DNA from: a bacterium
GTDB taxonomy: Bacteria; Verrucomicrobiota; Lentisphaeria; Victivallales; GWF2-38-69
NCBI GenBank assembly: GCA_021781705.1
Contig: JAJXWI010000015.1
Coordinates: 1 to 38,061 of the forward strand
Length of the DNA stretch: 38,061 bases
Reading direction: 5' to 3'
Within the stretch, counting starts at the first letter, position 1; the number at the start of each line of letters is the position of its first letter. The position numbers and the translations under genes are program-made. Below, piece by piece: positions 25,494 through 35,131 of the stretch. The notes beneath the pieces are model-generated. The model made no database searches. It was not told the origin of the DNA and was given only the letters and a program-made list of their open reading frames with translations.

Positions 25494-27479
25494 ATGAAAA
25501 TTGGAATAGTTCAGATAAGTAGTAGTTTCTCAAAGCAAAGCTATATGCCATACAGTGCCGGATTACTTGAGGCAAATGCGAGAGCTTTTGCAAAAAACGC
25601 ATCGGAATTCGATTTTTTGCTGCCACTGTTTAAGAGGCAGCCCGTCAGGGATATGGAGATATATCTTCGAGGTGTCGATATACTTGCATTGAGCCTTTAT
25701 ACTTGGAATGAGCAAATTTCTCTTGAATTAGCAAGAAGAGTGAAGGCAACTGCCCCCAAGACGATAATCATTGCTGGTGGTCCGCAAGTACCAAGCGATT
25801 CTCGTAATTTTTTACGGTCAAATAAGGCCATAGATTTGGTAATTCATGGCGAAGGAGAGAGAGTTTTTTCAGATTTTCTGGAAAACCCAAATCGAAATTC
25901 CTATATCAATTTGCCCTCGGTTTCTTACATTAACCATTCTGGCGAGTACGTTAAAACAGAAAATATTGAAAGAGAGAAAAATCTTGATAGTTTTGTTTCT
26001 CCCTATCTCTCTGGGGTTTTAGATCCATTAATGAAGGCTTATCCTGATGAAAATTGGACAGCCTTGTGGGAAACAAATCGGGGATGTCCATTTTCTTGCG
26101 TATATTGTGATTGGGGGTCGAATACAACAAGTAAGATTGGAAAATTTTCGACAGAGAGGCTTTTTGCTGAAATTGATTGGTTCTCAAAGAATAAAATTAA
26201 ATTTATATATTGTTGTGATGCCAACTATGGCATATTGCCGAGAGACCTTGACATTGCTGAATATATAGCAACTAAAAAAAGAGAAACTGGGTTCCCTTTA
26301 ATTTTTTCCGTGCAAAGCACCAAAAATTCGTCTGAAAAATCATTCCAAACACAAAAAGTAATTTCAGTGGCTGGATTGAGCAAAGGCGTTTCCCTATCCA
26401 TGCAAAGCCTCGATCAAAATGTGCTGAAGTTGATAAAACGTGATAATATTCATCAAGAAACTTTTGATGCGCTCCAATATAGGTTCGCAAAAGAGAAAAT
26501 AGAAACGTATTCAGATTTGATAATAGGTTTGCCAGGAGAAACTTATACAAGTTTTAAGAGCGGTGTTGAGTATTTGGTGAAAAAGGGACAGCATAATCGT
26601 ATTAGATTTAACAACCTAGTGGTTTTGCCAAATTCGGAAGTTGGTAGTGCCGATTATCAGAAACTACATGGGATTGAATTGGTAAAAACTAAGGCAGTTA
26701 ATGTTTATGGAGAACAAGAGATAATCGATGATGATGTTGAGGAGTATCAGTATTTGGTGGTTGGAACTAACTCTGCAAAAGGTCGGGATTGGATAAGGAT
26801 AAGGGCTTTTGCCTGGATGACAGATCTTGTATATTTTGATAAGAATCTCCAAATCCCCATATTAATTGCGCATAGATACTTTGGAAAGAGTTTCCATGAA
26901 CTAGTTGAATTATTCATGAATGTTACCTCAGAATATCCTGTCTTTTATGAAATAAAAGAATTTTTCGAGAATAAAGCGGCTGCTATACAAGGTGGCGGCA
27001 CTGAATACTGTTTTTCTGAAAAATTTCTAAATAGTTATTGGAAATCAGATGAGTTAATGTTTATGAATGTGGTTGCAGCTGGGAATATTCATAACTATTA
27101 TGCTGAAGCCAAGCAGATTCTTCAGTCTTTTTTAGAAAAGGGTGCCGACAAGAAGGCACTTGAGATTATCGATGATGCCATCGAGTTGAATAAGGCATTG
27201 TTGAAAATGCCGAATAACAGAGTTTGTGAACTGATACCAAGTCGATACAATATTCTGAGTTGGTACAAAAAAGCATTATTTGGCGAGGAAGAATCTCTCG
27301 GGGAAGGAGATGTTTTATACGAAATCGACAAAACCTTGCTATTTTGGAATGATATCCAGGATTGGAGTCGAGAAGTAGTATGGTATGGAAATCGTACAGG
27401 CGCCTATTTACATGATAACGTAGTTACAAAAAATGCGACTGTTTCTATTATCAAAAGCAGTCAAAAATTGAAGGTTTGA
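25494..27479 (+). CDS. Radical SAM protein with B12-binding-like N-terminal domain
   Basis: The 661-residue protein carries the iron-sulfur motif C198-x3-C202-x2-C205 within GCPFSCVYCDWG. The first 150 residues look like the Rossmann-type cobalamin-binding domain that precedes many radical SAM enzymes (IIAGGPQVPS, IHGEGERVF), but no D-x-H-x2-G cobalamin-ligand motif is visible, so B12 may be bound base-on or not at all. After the radical SAM barrel (to about 390) about 270 residues remain with no recognised domain. Such enzymes catalyse methylation, ring rearrangement or other radical chemistry. In this setting it may modify a cluster sugar or a phosphonate. GGGATAA precedes the start. Confidence 0.82.
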   Translation: MKIGIVQISSSFSKQSYMPYSAGLLEANARAFAKNASEFDFLLPLFKRQPVRDMEIYLRGVDILALSLYTWNEQISLELARRVKATAPKTIIIAGGPQVPSDSRNFLRSNKAIDLVIHGEGERVFSDFLENPNRNSYINLPSVSYINHSGEYVKTENIEREKNLDSFVSPYLSGVLDPLMKAYPDENWTALWETNRGCPFSCVYCDWGSNTTSKIGKFSTERLFAEIDWFSKNKIKFIYCCDANYGILPRDLDIAEYIATKKRETGFPLIFSVQSTKNSSEKSFQTQKVISVAGLSKGVSLSMQSLDQNVLKLIKRDNIHQETFDALQYRFAKEKIETYSDLIIGLPGETYTSFKSGVEYLVKKGQHNRIRFNNLVVLPNSEVGSADYQKLHGIELVKTKAVNVYGEQEIIDDDVEEYQYLVVGTNSAKGRDWIRIRAFAWMTDLVYFDKNLQIPILIAHRYFGKSFHELVELFMNVTSEYPVFYEIKEFFENKAAAIQGGGTEYCFSEKFLNSYWKSDELMFMNVVAAGNIHNYYAEAKQILQSFLEKGADKKALEIIDDAIELNKALLKMPNNRVCELIPSRYNILSWYKKALFGEEESLGEGDVLYEIDKTLLFWNDIQDWSREVVWYGNRTGAYLHDNVVTKNATVSIIKSSQKLKV

Positions 27480-27489
27480 TCATATCGAT

Positions 27490-28674
27490 ATGATTGCTAT
27501 TTTTCCTAAGGGGGGATTGTTGAAGAAGTTAATAATATGTATTAGGAACTATTTACGCTCGAAGAGTGTATTTTTACCGTTCTGGTTAATGCGTATCGTT
27601 CCTTTACCATTTGGTTTTTTTAGGAAAGGTAAGCGATTGCGTAAGAAAATTACATCTTCGGTATTTTGCATTGAGGCAGGAGTTGGAGGTTGGGAGCTGA
27701 TCGAATTTAAAGAATTTTATATGTCGGCTTGCGAATATCTCGGGAATGATAGGGTTTATAAGGTTCAAATTAGTACAGAAGAAAGTTATTTGCAGCAGAT
27801 AAAGAAAGCATTGGACGAAAAACTTCCAACCCACTATCTTTATGATCCGCGTACGGCAAGCCAGAGTACGGTAAATCAAAACTGGTGGACAGTTCTTTGG
27901 CAAGCTTTCAGCGTTGCTTTTCTTTTACATTTGCGCGGAGTAATACCGATTGTACTTTTGACAGATTTTTCATATCGAAAATGGAGAATGCAGAGTGCTA
28001 TCATTACAGCCAAAAAAGGAGTTGTAATGTCGTTTGTGTCTCTAAGAGAAGCTTCCCCCATTTTTCCTCATAACAGGATCGTTTCTCCAGTGTTGCTGCC
28101 TCTGTCGAAAACGACACTAACATTTTTAGATGATCTTTATGTAAAACGTTCAACGAATTTACCTCGAAGGGCATATTTTATGGGATCACTCTATGAACCC
28201 CGTACTACAATGTTGCGTGTGATATCTGAAAATCTAAAGAAGAGTTATTTTTCTGTAGAAATTAGAGGTCGTAACCTGGGATCAAAAAAGATTTCAAGTG
28301 ATGAGTATTGGTCGGCATTCAGTAATGAACTCATAGTTATAACTACCGCGGGACAAATAGAGAGCTCCTTTCATCATAAAGATTGGAGTTGGTTGAAGCA
28401 ATTCCAATATCGTTATCTTGAAGCGATCGCCTGCGGAGCCTTATTGATTGCCCCTGAGATTGCTGGTATAAGTCGCTATTTTGTTCCAGGTGAGCATTTT
28501 GTATCCTTTACTACGGCTGAACAAGCTAGCAAAGCTATTGAATATTATTTAACTAATGAAGGAGAGCGTGAAAAAATTGCTAGGAACGGGAGAGAAAAGG
28601 CCAAGTCACTGATAGAAGCACATTCCTTTTGGTTGTGCATTGACATTATGTTGGGAAAAGATTCACTTATATAA
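27490..28674 (+). CDS. GT-B glycosyltransferase (group 1-like C-terminus)
   Basis: The C-terminal half of this 394-residue protein has the nucleotide-sugar-binding pattern of GT4-type enzymes, namely YLEAIACGALLIAPEIAGI followed by a loop, EGEREKIARNGREKA and a final helix. The N-terminal half is divergent. The protein would add one sugar to the lipid-linked repeat unit in the cytoplasm. The ATG at 27490 has no ribosome site, whereas AAGGGGGG at 27508-27515 stands just before in-frame TTG codons at 27517 and 27520, so the true start is probably about ten codons later. The sugar transferred cannot be told. Confidence 0.72.
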   Translation: MIAIFPKGGLLKKLIICIRNYLRSKSVFLPFWLMRIVPLPFGFFRKGKRLRKKITSSVFCIEAGVGGWELIEFKEFYMSACEYLGNDRVYKVQISTEESYLQQIKKALDEKLPTHYLYDPRTASQSTVNQNWWTVLWQAFSVAFLLHLRGVIPIVLLTDFSYRKWRMQSAIITAKKGVVMSFVSLREASPIFPHNRIVSPVLLPLSKTTLTFLDDLYVKRSTNLPRRAYFMGSLYEPRTTMLRVISENLKKSYFSVEIRGRNLGSKKISSDEYWSAFSNELIVITTAGQIESSFHHKDWSWLKQFQYRYLEAIACGALLIAPEIAGISRYFVPGEHFVSFTTAEQASKAIEYYLTNEGEREKIARNGREKAKSLIEAHSFWLCIDIMLGKDSLI

Positions 28675-28728
28675 TGTTGCCTCCTAGCATGAGTTATAAA
28701 GACTGAAATTTTTAAAAAGCTTTGAACT

Positions 28729-29937
28729 ATGATTAAGAAAATTATTTTTTTTGTTTCTTCTCCGTTGAGTAAACGTGATTATAAACGTTTTGGAATCGAA
28801 ATACTTCGGAATAATGGATTTGAGGTCGATGTTTTCGATTTCACCCCCATGGTAAATCCACTACTTTACCATTATCAAAAAAAAGCTTTTCCGCACAAAA
28901 CTAAGGAAGAAGGAGTTACTATTGTTAGTCGAAAAGATGGCTATCAATCCATTTTGACGTTAACAGGAGAATGCTTTGTAGTTTGTCTTATGCATTATAG
29001 GCGTGAGACTTTTTGGATATATAAGGCGCTTTCAAACACCAAGGTATTGTATGCTATAGATCTATTAAATAATTTTCCCTCGACTGACATATCTGGAGTG
29101 GGAAGCAATCGTATTTTTAAAAAAAAATCTCAAATAACGTTGCCTAAAATAATTAATTTTATTAATAATTATAGATTTCGACCCTCTTTTGCAAAATATC
29201 TAGGAATTCGTGGTCCCAAATTTATTCTCGCAGGAGGAGAATCCTCGCTAAATAGTTCATATACTGCTCTTATTGAGGAAAATACAGAAATATTATGGTT
29301 GCATTGTTTAGACTATGATATTTATTTAGATCACTTAAATAGTGTTGAATTTAAGGCTACAACTAATTCTAATAAGGCTCTGTTTATAGATGGGGGCGGA
29401 CCGCAATTTTCAGGGGATGAGCTTATACATGGCAGAAAGTGTATTCTCAGTAAGGAGAAATATTATCCGAGCTTGTGCAGATTCTTTGATGTAATAGAAA
29501 ATAAACTGGATGTAAGTGTAGAGATTGCTGCTCATCCTCAAAGCGATCATGAAAACAGGCCCTATTACTTTGGGCAAAGATTAGTTTTGCATGACATGAT
29601 TTTTAAAATGATTATGCAATCTAAAATTGTTATAACACACGCTAGTACAGCAGTTAACATTGCTAATATATTGAAGAAACCCGTTATTTTTATCACCACA
29701 GATGAGTTTGAAGCTGACACATTTTTTTCGTATTCAGTAAATATAAGATCAGCAGCATCTTGGTTTGGGAAAAAACCAATAAACATAGATCACAATATTG
29801 ATAGTGTAGATTTTAGTCAAGAGCTATTGGTTGATGAAATTTGTTATCATAAATACAAAAATGCTTTTATCAAGAAAGATGGATCTGAAGACTTGCCATC
29901 CTGGCAGATTCTAGCGAATAGACTAAAAGAGTTTTAA
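28729..29937 (+). CDS. Unassigned protein with sialyltransferase-like motifs
   Basis: I do not recognise a named family for this 402-residue protein. It is predicted soluble and looks like a two-domain GT-B protein: a Rossmann-like start (KIIFFVSSPLSKRD) and a C-terminal half with D221-G-G-G, H269-P270 (IAAHPQSD) and H304-A-S-T (ITHASTAVNIANILKKPVIF). Bacterial sialyltransferases share an acidic-Gly motif, an HP motif that binds CMP, and a Ser/Thr-rich motif in this order. With CMP-legionaminic acid made upstream and a flippase just downstream, a legionaminic acid transferase is an attractive guess. Other GT-B polysaccharide enzymes also have HP and Ser/Thr motifs, so this stays a hypothesis. 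Confidence 0.5.
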   Translation: MIKKIIFFVSSPLSKRDYKRFGIEILRNNGFEVDVFDFTPMVNPLLYHYQKKAFPHKTKEEGVTIVSRKDGYQSILTLTGECFVVCLMHYRRETFWIYKALSNTKVLYAIDLLNNFPSTDISGVGSNRIFKKKSQITLPKIINFINNYRFRPSFAKYLGIRGPKFILAGGESSLNSSYTALIEENTEILWLHCLDYDIYLDHLNSVEFKATTNSNKALFIDGGGPQFSGDELIHGRKCILSKEKYYPSLCRFFDVIENKLDVSVEIAAHPQSDHENRPYYFGQRLVLHDMIFKMIMQSKIVITHASTAVNIANILKKPVIFITTDEFEADTFFSYSVNIRSAASWFGKKPINIDHNIDSVDFSQELLVDEICYHKYKNAFIKKDGSEDLPSWQILANRLKEF

Positions 29938-29985
29938 ATATTCTAAAGATTAATAAACTTTAGAAGTATAAACGGGTAGATATAA

Positions 29986-31515
29986 TTGGATTCTTTAAGA
30001 AAAAGATATTTTTTTAAGCTAATGACAAATATTGTTGGACTTTTGATAAGTGCAATAACGATGTCAGTAATTCCTCGTGGACTTGGGCCTAAAGCTTACG
30101 GCGATTTTAGCTTTCTCAGTAATTTTTTTACTCAAATTGTTTCGTTTTTGGATACTGGTACGTCAACTGCCTTTTACATTAAGCTTTCTAATCGGCAAAA
30201 AGATATTGGGCTCATCACCTTTTATATTGGATTTGCGTTAATAGCTTCTATATCTCTTTTCTTGTTCATTTTTATTATTAGCCTTACGTCTTTGACAACG
30301 AAAATTTGGCCAGAGCAGTTGATGTTCTTTGTTTATCTTGCGGCGATATGGGGAATTTTTTACTGGTTTGTTCAAATTCTTAATAAAATGGTCGATGCCT
30401 TCGGGTTGACCGTGCCTGCGGAATTGGTAGGGATCGCTCAGAAAATCTTAGGGCTCATACTTATTATAAGTCTATTTTTTACTGGTCAGCTAACATTAAA
30501 GAATTTTTTTTATTATTACTATGTGTTATTGCTAGTTCTTGGCATTTCGTTTGCTTGGATCATTAAAAAACACATTGCTAGTCTTGGGGCTTTGTGGAAA
30601 ATTTCAAAAAATCAGATTTTTTCTTATGCTAAAGAATTTTATCAATATAGCCACCCATTATTTTTATTAGGCATTGTTGGTATTGTTGCAGGCATACTTG
30701 ACCGCTGGCTCTTACAGATATTTGGCGGAAGCAAACAACAGGGTTTTTACGGTCTTTCATATCAAATTGGTGCGGTTTGTTTCATTTTTACTAGTGCTAT
30801 GACTCCTTTAATTACAAGAGAGTTCTCCATTGCATTCTCAAATAAAAATCTGTCCCATATGGCTTGTTTGTTCAGACGTTATATTCCTCTTTTCTATGCA
30901 ATTGCTGCATTTTTTTCATGCTTTCTTGCCGTGCAGGCAGATAGTGTTGCTTATATATTTGGAGGAGCAAAATTTCTTGATGCTTCTTTAGCAATAGCTA
31001 TTATGGCTCTTTATCCAATTCATCAAACGTATGGGCAGCTTAGTGCTTCCGTATTTTTGGCTACCGGTCAAACGGGATTGTATCGAAACATGAATGTTAT
31101 TTTTACCATCATTGGACTTCCTCTTACGTATTTCTTAATTGCCCCCGTTGATATGCTGGGGGTAAGTGCAGGCTCGACAGGTTTGGCTATTAAAATGGTT
31201 GTAATTCAAGTTGTTGCGGTGAACGTTCAACTTTATTTCAACGCAAAATTACTACAATTGTCATTTTGGAAATACTTTACGCATCAAATATTGTGCTTAG
31301 GCTGTTTATTGTTGTTGGCCTTTCTTTCCTCTTTTAAGATAACTAATTGTTTCAGTTCATTCACAAATATTATAATTAATTTTATCTCAAATGGAATGTT
31401 GTACACAATAACTGTTGTCGTTTTGGTCTATTTCGTGCCATCGGTATTCGGTTTAAACCGCAAGGATATCTCCGTTTTTCTTGAATTCATACAAAGATTT
31501 ATGCTAAAAGCTTGA
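29986..31515 (+). CDS. wzx: Wzx-type lipid-linked oligosaccharide flippase
   Basis: The 509-residue protein is mostly hydrophobic with about 12-14 membrane helices and the N-terminal IPRGLGPKAYGDFSF pattern common to the MATE/MOP-superfamily polysaccharide exporters. It would move completed repeat units across the inner membrane. The frame begins with TTG at 29986, with an ATG at codon 13 (30022) as an alternative; neither has a strong ribosome site. Its presence implies a Wzy-dependent route, but no Wzy polymerase is in the window. Confidence 0.85.
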   Translation: MDSLRKRYFFKLMTNIVGLLISAITMSVIPRGLGPKAYGDFSFLSNFFTQIVSFLDTGTSTAFYIKLSNRQKDIGLITFYIGFALIASISLFLFIFIISLTSLTTKIWPEQLMFFVYLAAIWGIFYWFVQILNKMVDAFGLTVPAELVGIAQKILGLILIISLFFTGQLTLKNFFYYYYVLLLVLGISFAWIIKKHIASLGALWKISKNQIFSYAKEFYQYSHPLFLLGIVGIVAGILDRWLLQIFGGSKQQGFYGLSYQIGAVCFIFTSAMTPLITREFSIAFSNKNLSHMACLFRRYIPLFYAIAAFFSCFLAVQADSVAYIFGGAKFLDASLAIAIMALYPIHQTYGQLSASVFLATGQTGLYRNMNVIFTIIGLPLTYFLIAPVDMLGVSAGSTGLAIKMVVIQVVAVNVQLYFNAKLLQLSFWKYFTHQILCLGCLLLLAFLSSFKITNCFSSFTNIIINFISNGMLYTITVVVLVYFVPSVFGLNRKDISVFLEFIQRFMLKA

Positions 31516-31664
31516 AATCTATCAATCGAGAAATATTTTTTCATCTTTGTGCTTTTATTTAAATAAATACTAAAAAAGTAAGCGGTTCAAAAGTGAATCA
31601 TACTGATCGTAACAAAAGCGATTACGTGACAAATTATACATCTATATTTTTGAGGGAATAGTTT

Positions 31665-32963
31665 ATGTCAAATGTTTATGTAGGAATGACTATTGATGTC
31701 TTGCATCATGGCCACATCAATATTATCGAGCATGCTCGACAGTATGGTGATGTAATAATAGGCCTGATTACCGACGCAGCAATCGCTGATCACAAGCGCT
31801 TACCCTACTTGACTTACGAACAGCGGAAAAAAATAGTTGAAAATATTAGCGGTGTAACTAGAGTCGTGCCTCAAGAAGAATGGGACTACGCTCCCAACAT
31901 TAGGCTATATCGTCCAGATTTTATGGTGCATGGTACTGACTGGCTTGAAGGTCCGATGGCTCCGTATCGCCAGAAAGCTTTAGATGCCCTTTCTGAGTAT
32001 GGAGGAAAGTTAATTGAAATACTCTATACGCAGGGTGTTTCTTCACAAGCATTAGTTTCACAATTACAAGGTTTGGGAACCACCGTGGATATCAGACGAA
32101 GAACTTTGAAGCGACTATTGGCGGCTAAGCCAATTTCACGCTTCATCGAAGCACACAATCCAATATCTGCTCTTATTGCCGAGAGTGAAATAGTTGATGT
32201 GGATGGGAAAATTAGACAATTCGATGGATTTTGGTCTAGCTCACTTACCGATTCTACCGTTAGAGGTAAGCCTGATATTGAGGCTTTGGATATCAGCAGT
32301 CGGCTATCCAATGTGAACGATATTTTCGAGGTTACCACTAAACCTCTTATTTTTGACGGGGATACTGGGGGTAAGCTTGAACACTTTGAGCTGAATGTCC
32401 GATCCATGGAACGTCTTGGTATTTCGGCCGTTATAATCGAGGATAAAAAGGGACTAAAGAAAAATTCCCTTTTGGGCAATGAGGTTGTTCAAACCCAGGA
32501 GAATAAAGAGTTATTTTGTGACAAAATACGTGCCGGTCGAGCTGCGAGAATTTCCCACGATTTTATGGTATTTGCTAGAATTGAAAGCTTAATTCTAGAT
32601 CAAGGCATGAACGATGCAATTACACGGGCGCAGGCATACATAGGTGCCGGGGCAGATGGTATCATGATCCATAGTCGCAAAAAAACGCCTGACGAAGTGT
32701 TCGAATTTTCTCGTATCCTTCGAAGTGATTTTCCAAGTATACCACTTGCATGCGTTCCTACAAGTTATAATACCGTTAATGAAGAGGAGCTTGCCGCAAA
32801 CGGTGTTAATATCGTGATCTATGCAAACCATCTATTGCGTGCTGCATATCCAGCTATGCACCGTGTTGCTCATGAAATACTCCGTTGTGGCCGTTCAGCA
32901 GAAGTTGATGCTGATTTGATGAGTATAAACGATATTTTGAAAATAATCCCAGGTACCCGATAA
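31665..32963 (+). CDS. Cytidylyltransferase-PEP mutase fusion (phosphonate entry enzyme)
   Basis: The 432 residues join an N-terminal nucleotidyltransferase of about 130 residues, with the HHGH site at 14-17 and YTQGVSS in place of the usual second motif, to a phosphoenolpyruvate mutase. The mutase has the DGDTGG metal site and the diagnostic loop E259-D-K-K-G-x3-N-S268, which separates true mutases from the lyases of the isocitrate lyase superfamily. The mutase turns PEP into phosphonopyruvate, the first step of nearly all phosphonate biosynthesis; the fused domain probably activates the final aminophosphonate with CTP. A strong GAGGG ribosome site and a 149-base spacer, one of the longest in the cluster, precede it, so it may start its own transcript. 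Confidence 0.92.
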   Translation: MSNVYVGMTIDVLHHGHINIIEHARQYGDVIIGLITDAAIADHKRLPYLTYEQRKKIVENISGVTRVVPQEEWDYAPNIRLYRPDFMVHGTDWLEGPMAPYRQKALDALSEYGGKLIEILYTQGVSSQALVSQLQGLGTTVDIRRRTLKRLLAAKPISRFIEAHNPISALIAESEIVDVDGKIRQFDGFWSSSLTDSTVRGKPDIEALDISSRLSNVNDIFEVTTKPLIFDGDTGGKLEHFELNVRSMERLGISAVIIEDKKGLKKNSLLGNEVVQTQENKELFCDKIRAGRAARISHDFMVFARIESLILDQGMNDAITRAQAYIGAGADGIMIHSRKKTPDEVFEFSRILRSDFPSIPLACVPTSYNTVNEEELAANGVNIVIYANHLLRAAYPAMHRVAHEILRCGRSAEVDADLMSINDILKIIPGTR

Positions 32964-34106
32964 ATGATTAAGCCACTTGAATTCATAGCTTCGCTAAAAA
33001 ATCTGGATATCAGATTTGTAACAGGCGTACCGGATTCACTGCTGAAAGATATTTGTGCCTGTATAACTGAATATTTTTTGCCGCCGCAGCATGTTATTGC
33101 TACCAATGAAGGTTCTGCGGTGGGTTTAGCGATTGGACACTACCTAGCGACTAGACGGCCTGCGCTCGTATATATGCAGAACTCAGGGATAGGCAATGCG
33201 GTAAACCCAGCAACCTCCCTTGCCGACCCGCAGATATATGCGATACCCATGATTTTCATGATCGGATGGCGTGGCGAGATACTTGAAGATGGGAAGCAAA
33301 TTCATGACGAACCCCAGCACGTAATGCAGGGTCAAATTACTTTACCTCAATTAGATATTATGAAGATACCCTATATTATTATTGATAGCAACTCAATGAG
33401 AATAGACCATGTACTCAGTAAACTCATTGAGCTTGCAATGTTAAGATCAGGTCCAGTGGCGCTGGTTGTGAGGAAGCAGACATTTCATCCATTTAAGTTG
33501 ACAAAACCCGTTTGCGAAGATAGCAGATTGACGCGCGAAACGGCCATTTCTACCGTTATAAATGCTCTTCCCGGACATGTTCCAATTGTCTCAACGACAG
33601 GTATGGCGTCTCGTGAATTGTTTGAACTGCGCAAGGCAATGGGGCAAGGACACGATAGAGATTTTTTGACCGTGGGTGGTATGGGACATGCCGGACAAAT
33701 TGCTGCTGGTATTGCTATGGCAAAACCAGATTGCCAAATTGTTTGCATTGACGGAGATGGCGCAGTGTTAATGCATATGGGGTCATTGGCAATCAGCGCC
33801 GATTGTTCCAACTTATTACATATTGCAATCAATAATGGCGCTCATGATTCTGTAGGCGGTCAACCAACAAAAGGAGCAGTTCTCGATTTTACAAAGATAG
33901 CTAAAGCCTGTGGGTATGGATGCATTTCATCTGCAGTAACCATGGACGAAATTGCCCTAAATGTACAATCTATGCTGGGAAGCGGCTTGAGTTCGTTCCT
34001 GGAAATCAAATGTAAGTGTGGCGCGCGAGCGAATCTTGGCAGACCAGACCGTACGCCTGCAGAAAACAAGAGCGATTTTATGCGATTTCTTGAGAAGGAT
34101 CTATGA
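32964..34106 (+). CDS. aepY: Phosphonopyruvate decarboxylase
   Basis: This thiamine diphosphate enzyme (380 residues) decarboxylates phosphonopyruvate to phosphonoacetaldehyde, pulling the unfavourable mutase reaction forward. The N-terminal GVPDSLLK and TNEGSAVGLAIG segments and the C-terminal cofactor motif GDG...NNG (GDGAVLMHMG to AINNGAHDS) are characteristic. It starts directly after the mutase stop codon and overlaps the transaminase gene by 4 bases, so production of the three enzymes is probably coupled. Confidence 0.93.
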   Translation: MIKPLEFIASLKNLDIRFVTGVPDSLLKDICACITEYFLPPQHVIATNEGSAVGLAIGHYLATRRPALVYMQNSGIGNAVNPATSLADPQIYAIPMIFMIGWRGEILEDGKQIHDEPQHVMQGQITLPQLDIMKIPYIIIDSNSMRIDHVLSKLIELAMLRSGPVALVVRKQTFHPFKLTKPVCEDSRLTRETAISTVINALPGHVPIVSTTGMASRELFELRKAMGQGHDRDFLTVGGMGHAGQIAAGIAMAKPDCQIVCIDGDGAVLMHMGSLAISADCSNLLHIAINNGAHDSVGGQPTKGAVLDFTKIAKACGYGCISSAVTMDEIALNVQSMLGSGLSSFLEIKCKCGARANLGRPDRTPAENKSDFMRFLEKDL

Positions 34107-35131
34107 AAAAGAATCTTAAATCTATTGAAACATTTGTGGCCGAACAGAATGATCGTAAATTATTATTTACGGCTGGTCCGGCAAGTTTGTTGCCCGAGAA
34201 TCTTGCAGGATTGCGTCCATGCTTTGGACGCGGGGATGGCGATTATGCCCAAGTTGAAGATCAAGTCCTTGGTGCACTGAAAGTCATGACAGGGCATAAA
34301 CGGATTGTGCGCTTGCAAGGATCAGCAAGCCTTGCACTGGAAATTATGGCCATGAATTTTCTCTACGGTCGCGTGTTAGTTGTGTCAACTGGTTATTATT
34401 CTGATCGTCTGAAATGGTTGGCCGATTCTGCAATGCGACGAGCAGGAGAAGTGAAGGAAGTTGTGATAGCCGATTGGAAAAACGTAGAATCAATGACAGG
34501 AAGTTTTGATTGGGTTTTTGCTTGCTATACTGAAACTAGTTGTGGTCTGAAAATTCCGATCGAAATATTAAGTTCCTTGGCAAAGAATACAGGTGCGCGC
34601 CTGATGTTGGATGCTACTGCTTCTATTGGTCTTGAGTCGGGTCACGAACTAGCGGATGTCATCGGTTATAGCTCTTGCAAGGGACTGTTTGGGCTTGTGG
34701 GTGCCAGCTTTATCGCATTCAATGAGCCATCAGCAGTAGAAGTTGATTCTTTCTACCTCCGGCTTGACACTCACATCAATAAATTAATGACAGGACCGTA
34801 TCATGCCATTTGTTCGTTGGCGGAAGTAATGCCAAAACACAATGATTTCCGTGCAGCCGTAGTCGAAAACAAACGAGTGTTTTTAAGCCGTATGGGAAAT
34901 TATCTAATTATTCCTAATATTTACCAACCTCTGTTGTGCACACATGTATATTGTGAGATCGCCAGTGGCAATCCACGTGCAATTCTATATAAGCCCCGTA
35001 GCAACATTGGCGGCAGCGTTGTCTGCCATTTGGGTGAAGTTCATTTGGGCCGAACCGCCAAGGGGAGGATTCTTGACGCGCTGATAATTCCCATAGCTAA
35101 TGACTTAGAGCGAGGAGTCAACGGTATATGA
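34103..35131 (+). CDS. 2-aminoethylphosphonate transaminase-like class V aminotransferase
   Basis: This 342-residue PLP enzyme of the class V fold has the cofactor lysine K193 in YSSCKGLFGLVG and D170 in LMLDATASIG; TAGPASLLP opens the fold. After a mutase and a decarboxylase it should aminate phosphonoacetaldehyde to 2-aminoethylphosphonate. Class V members also include serine-glyoxylate transaminases, so the assignment depends on the neighbours. It overlaps both neighbours by 4 bases. Confidence 0.85.
   Translation: MKKNLKSIETFVAEQNDRKLLFTAGPASLLPENLAGLRPCFGRGDGDYAQVEDQVLGALKVMTGHKRIVRLQGSASLALEIMAMNFLYGRVLVVSTGYYSDRLKWLADSAMRRAGEVKEVVIADWKNVESMTGSFDWVFACYTETSCGLKIPIEILSSLAKNTGARLMLDATASIGLESGHELADVIGYSSCKGLFGLVGASFIAFNEPSAVEVDSFYLRLDTHINKLMTGPYHAICSLAEVMPKHNDFRAAVVENKRVFLSRMGNYLIIPNIYQPLLCTHVYCEIASGNPRAILYKPRSNIGGSVVCHLGEVHLGRTAKGRILDALIIPIANDLERGVNGI

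Noticed and set aside
31626-31648. GTGACA and TATATT as a promoter for the phosphonate cassette
   Set aside because: The two hexamers are only 11 bases apart, far from the usual 16-18.
32024-32479. Minus-strand open frame of 151 codons opposite the PEP mutase fusion
   Set aside because: The opposite strand carries the diagnostic mutase loop, and the antisense product shows no domain.
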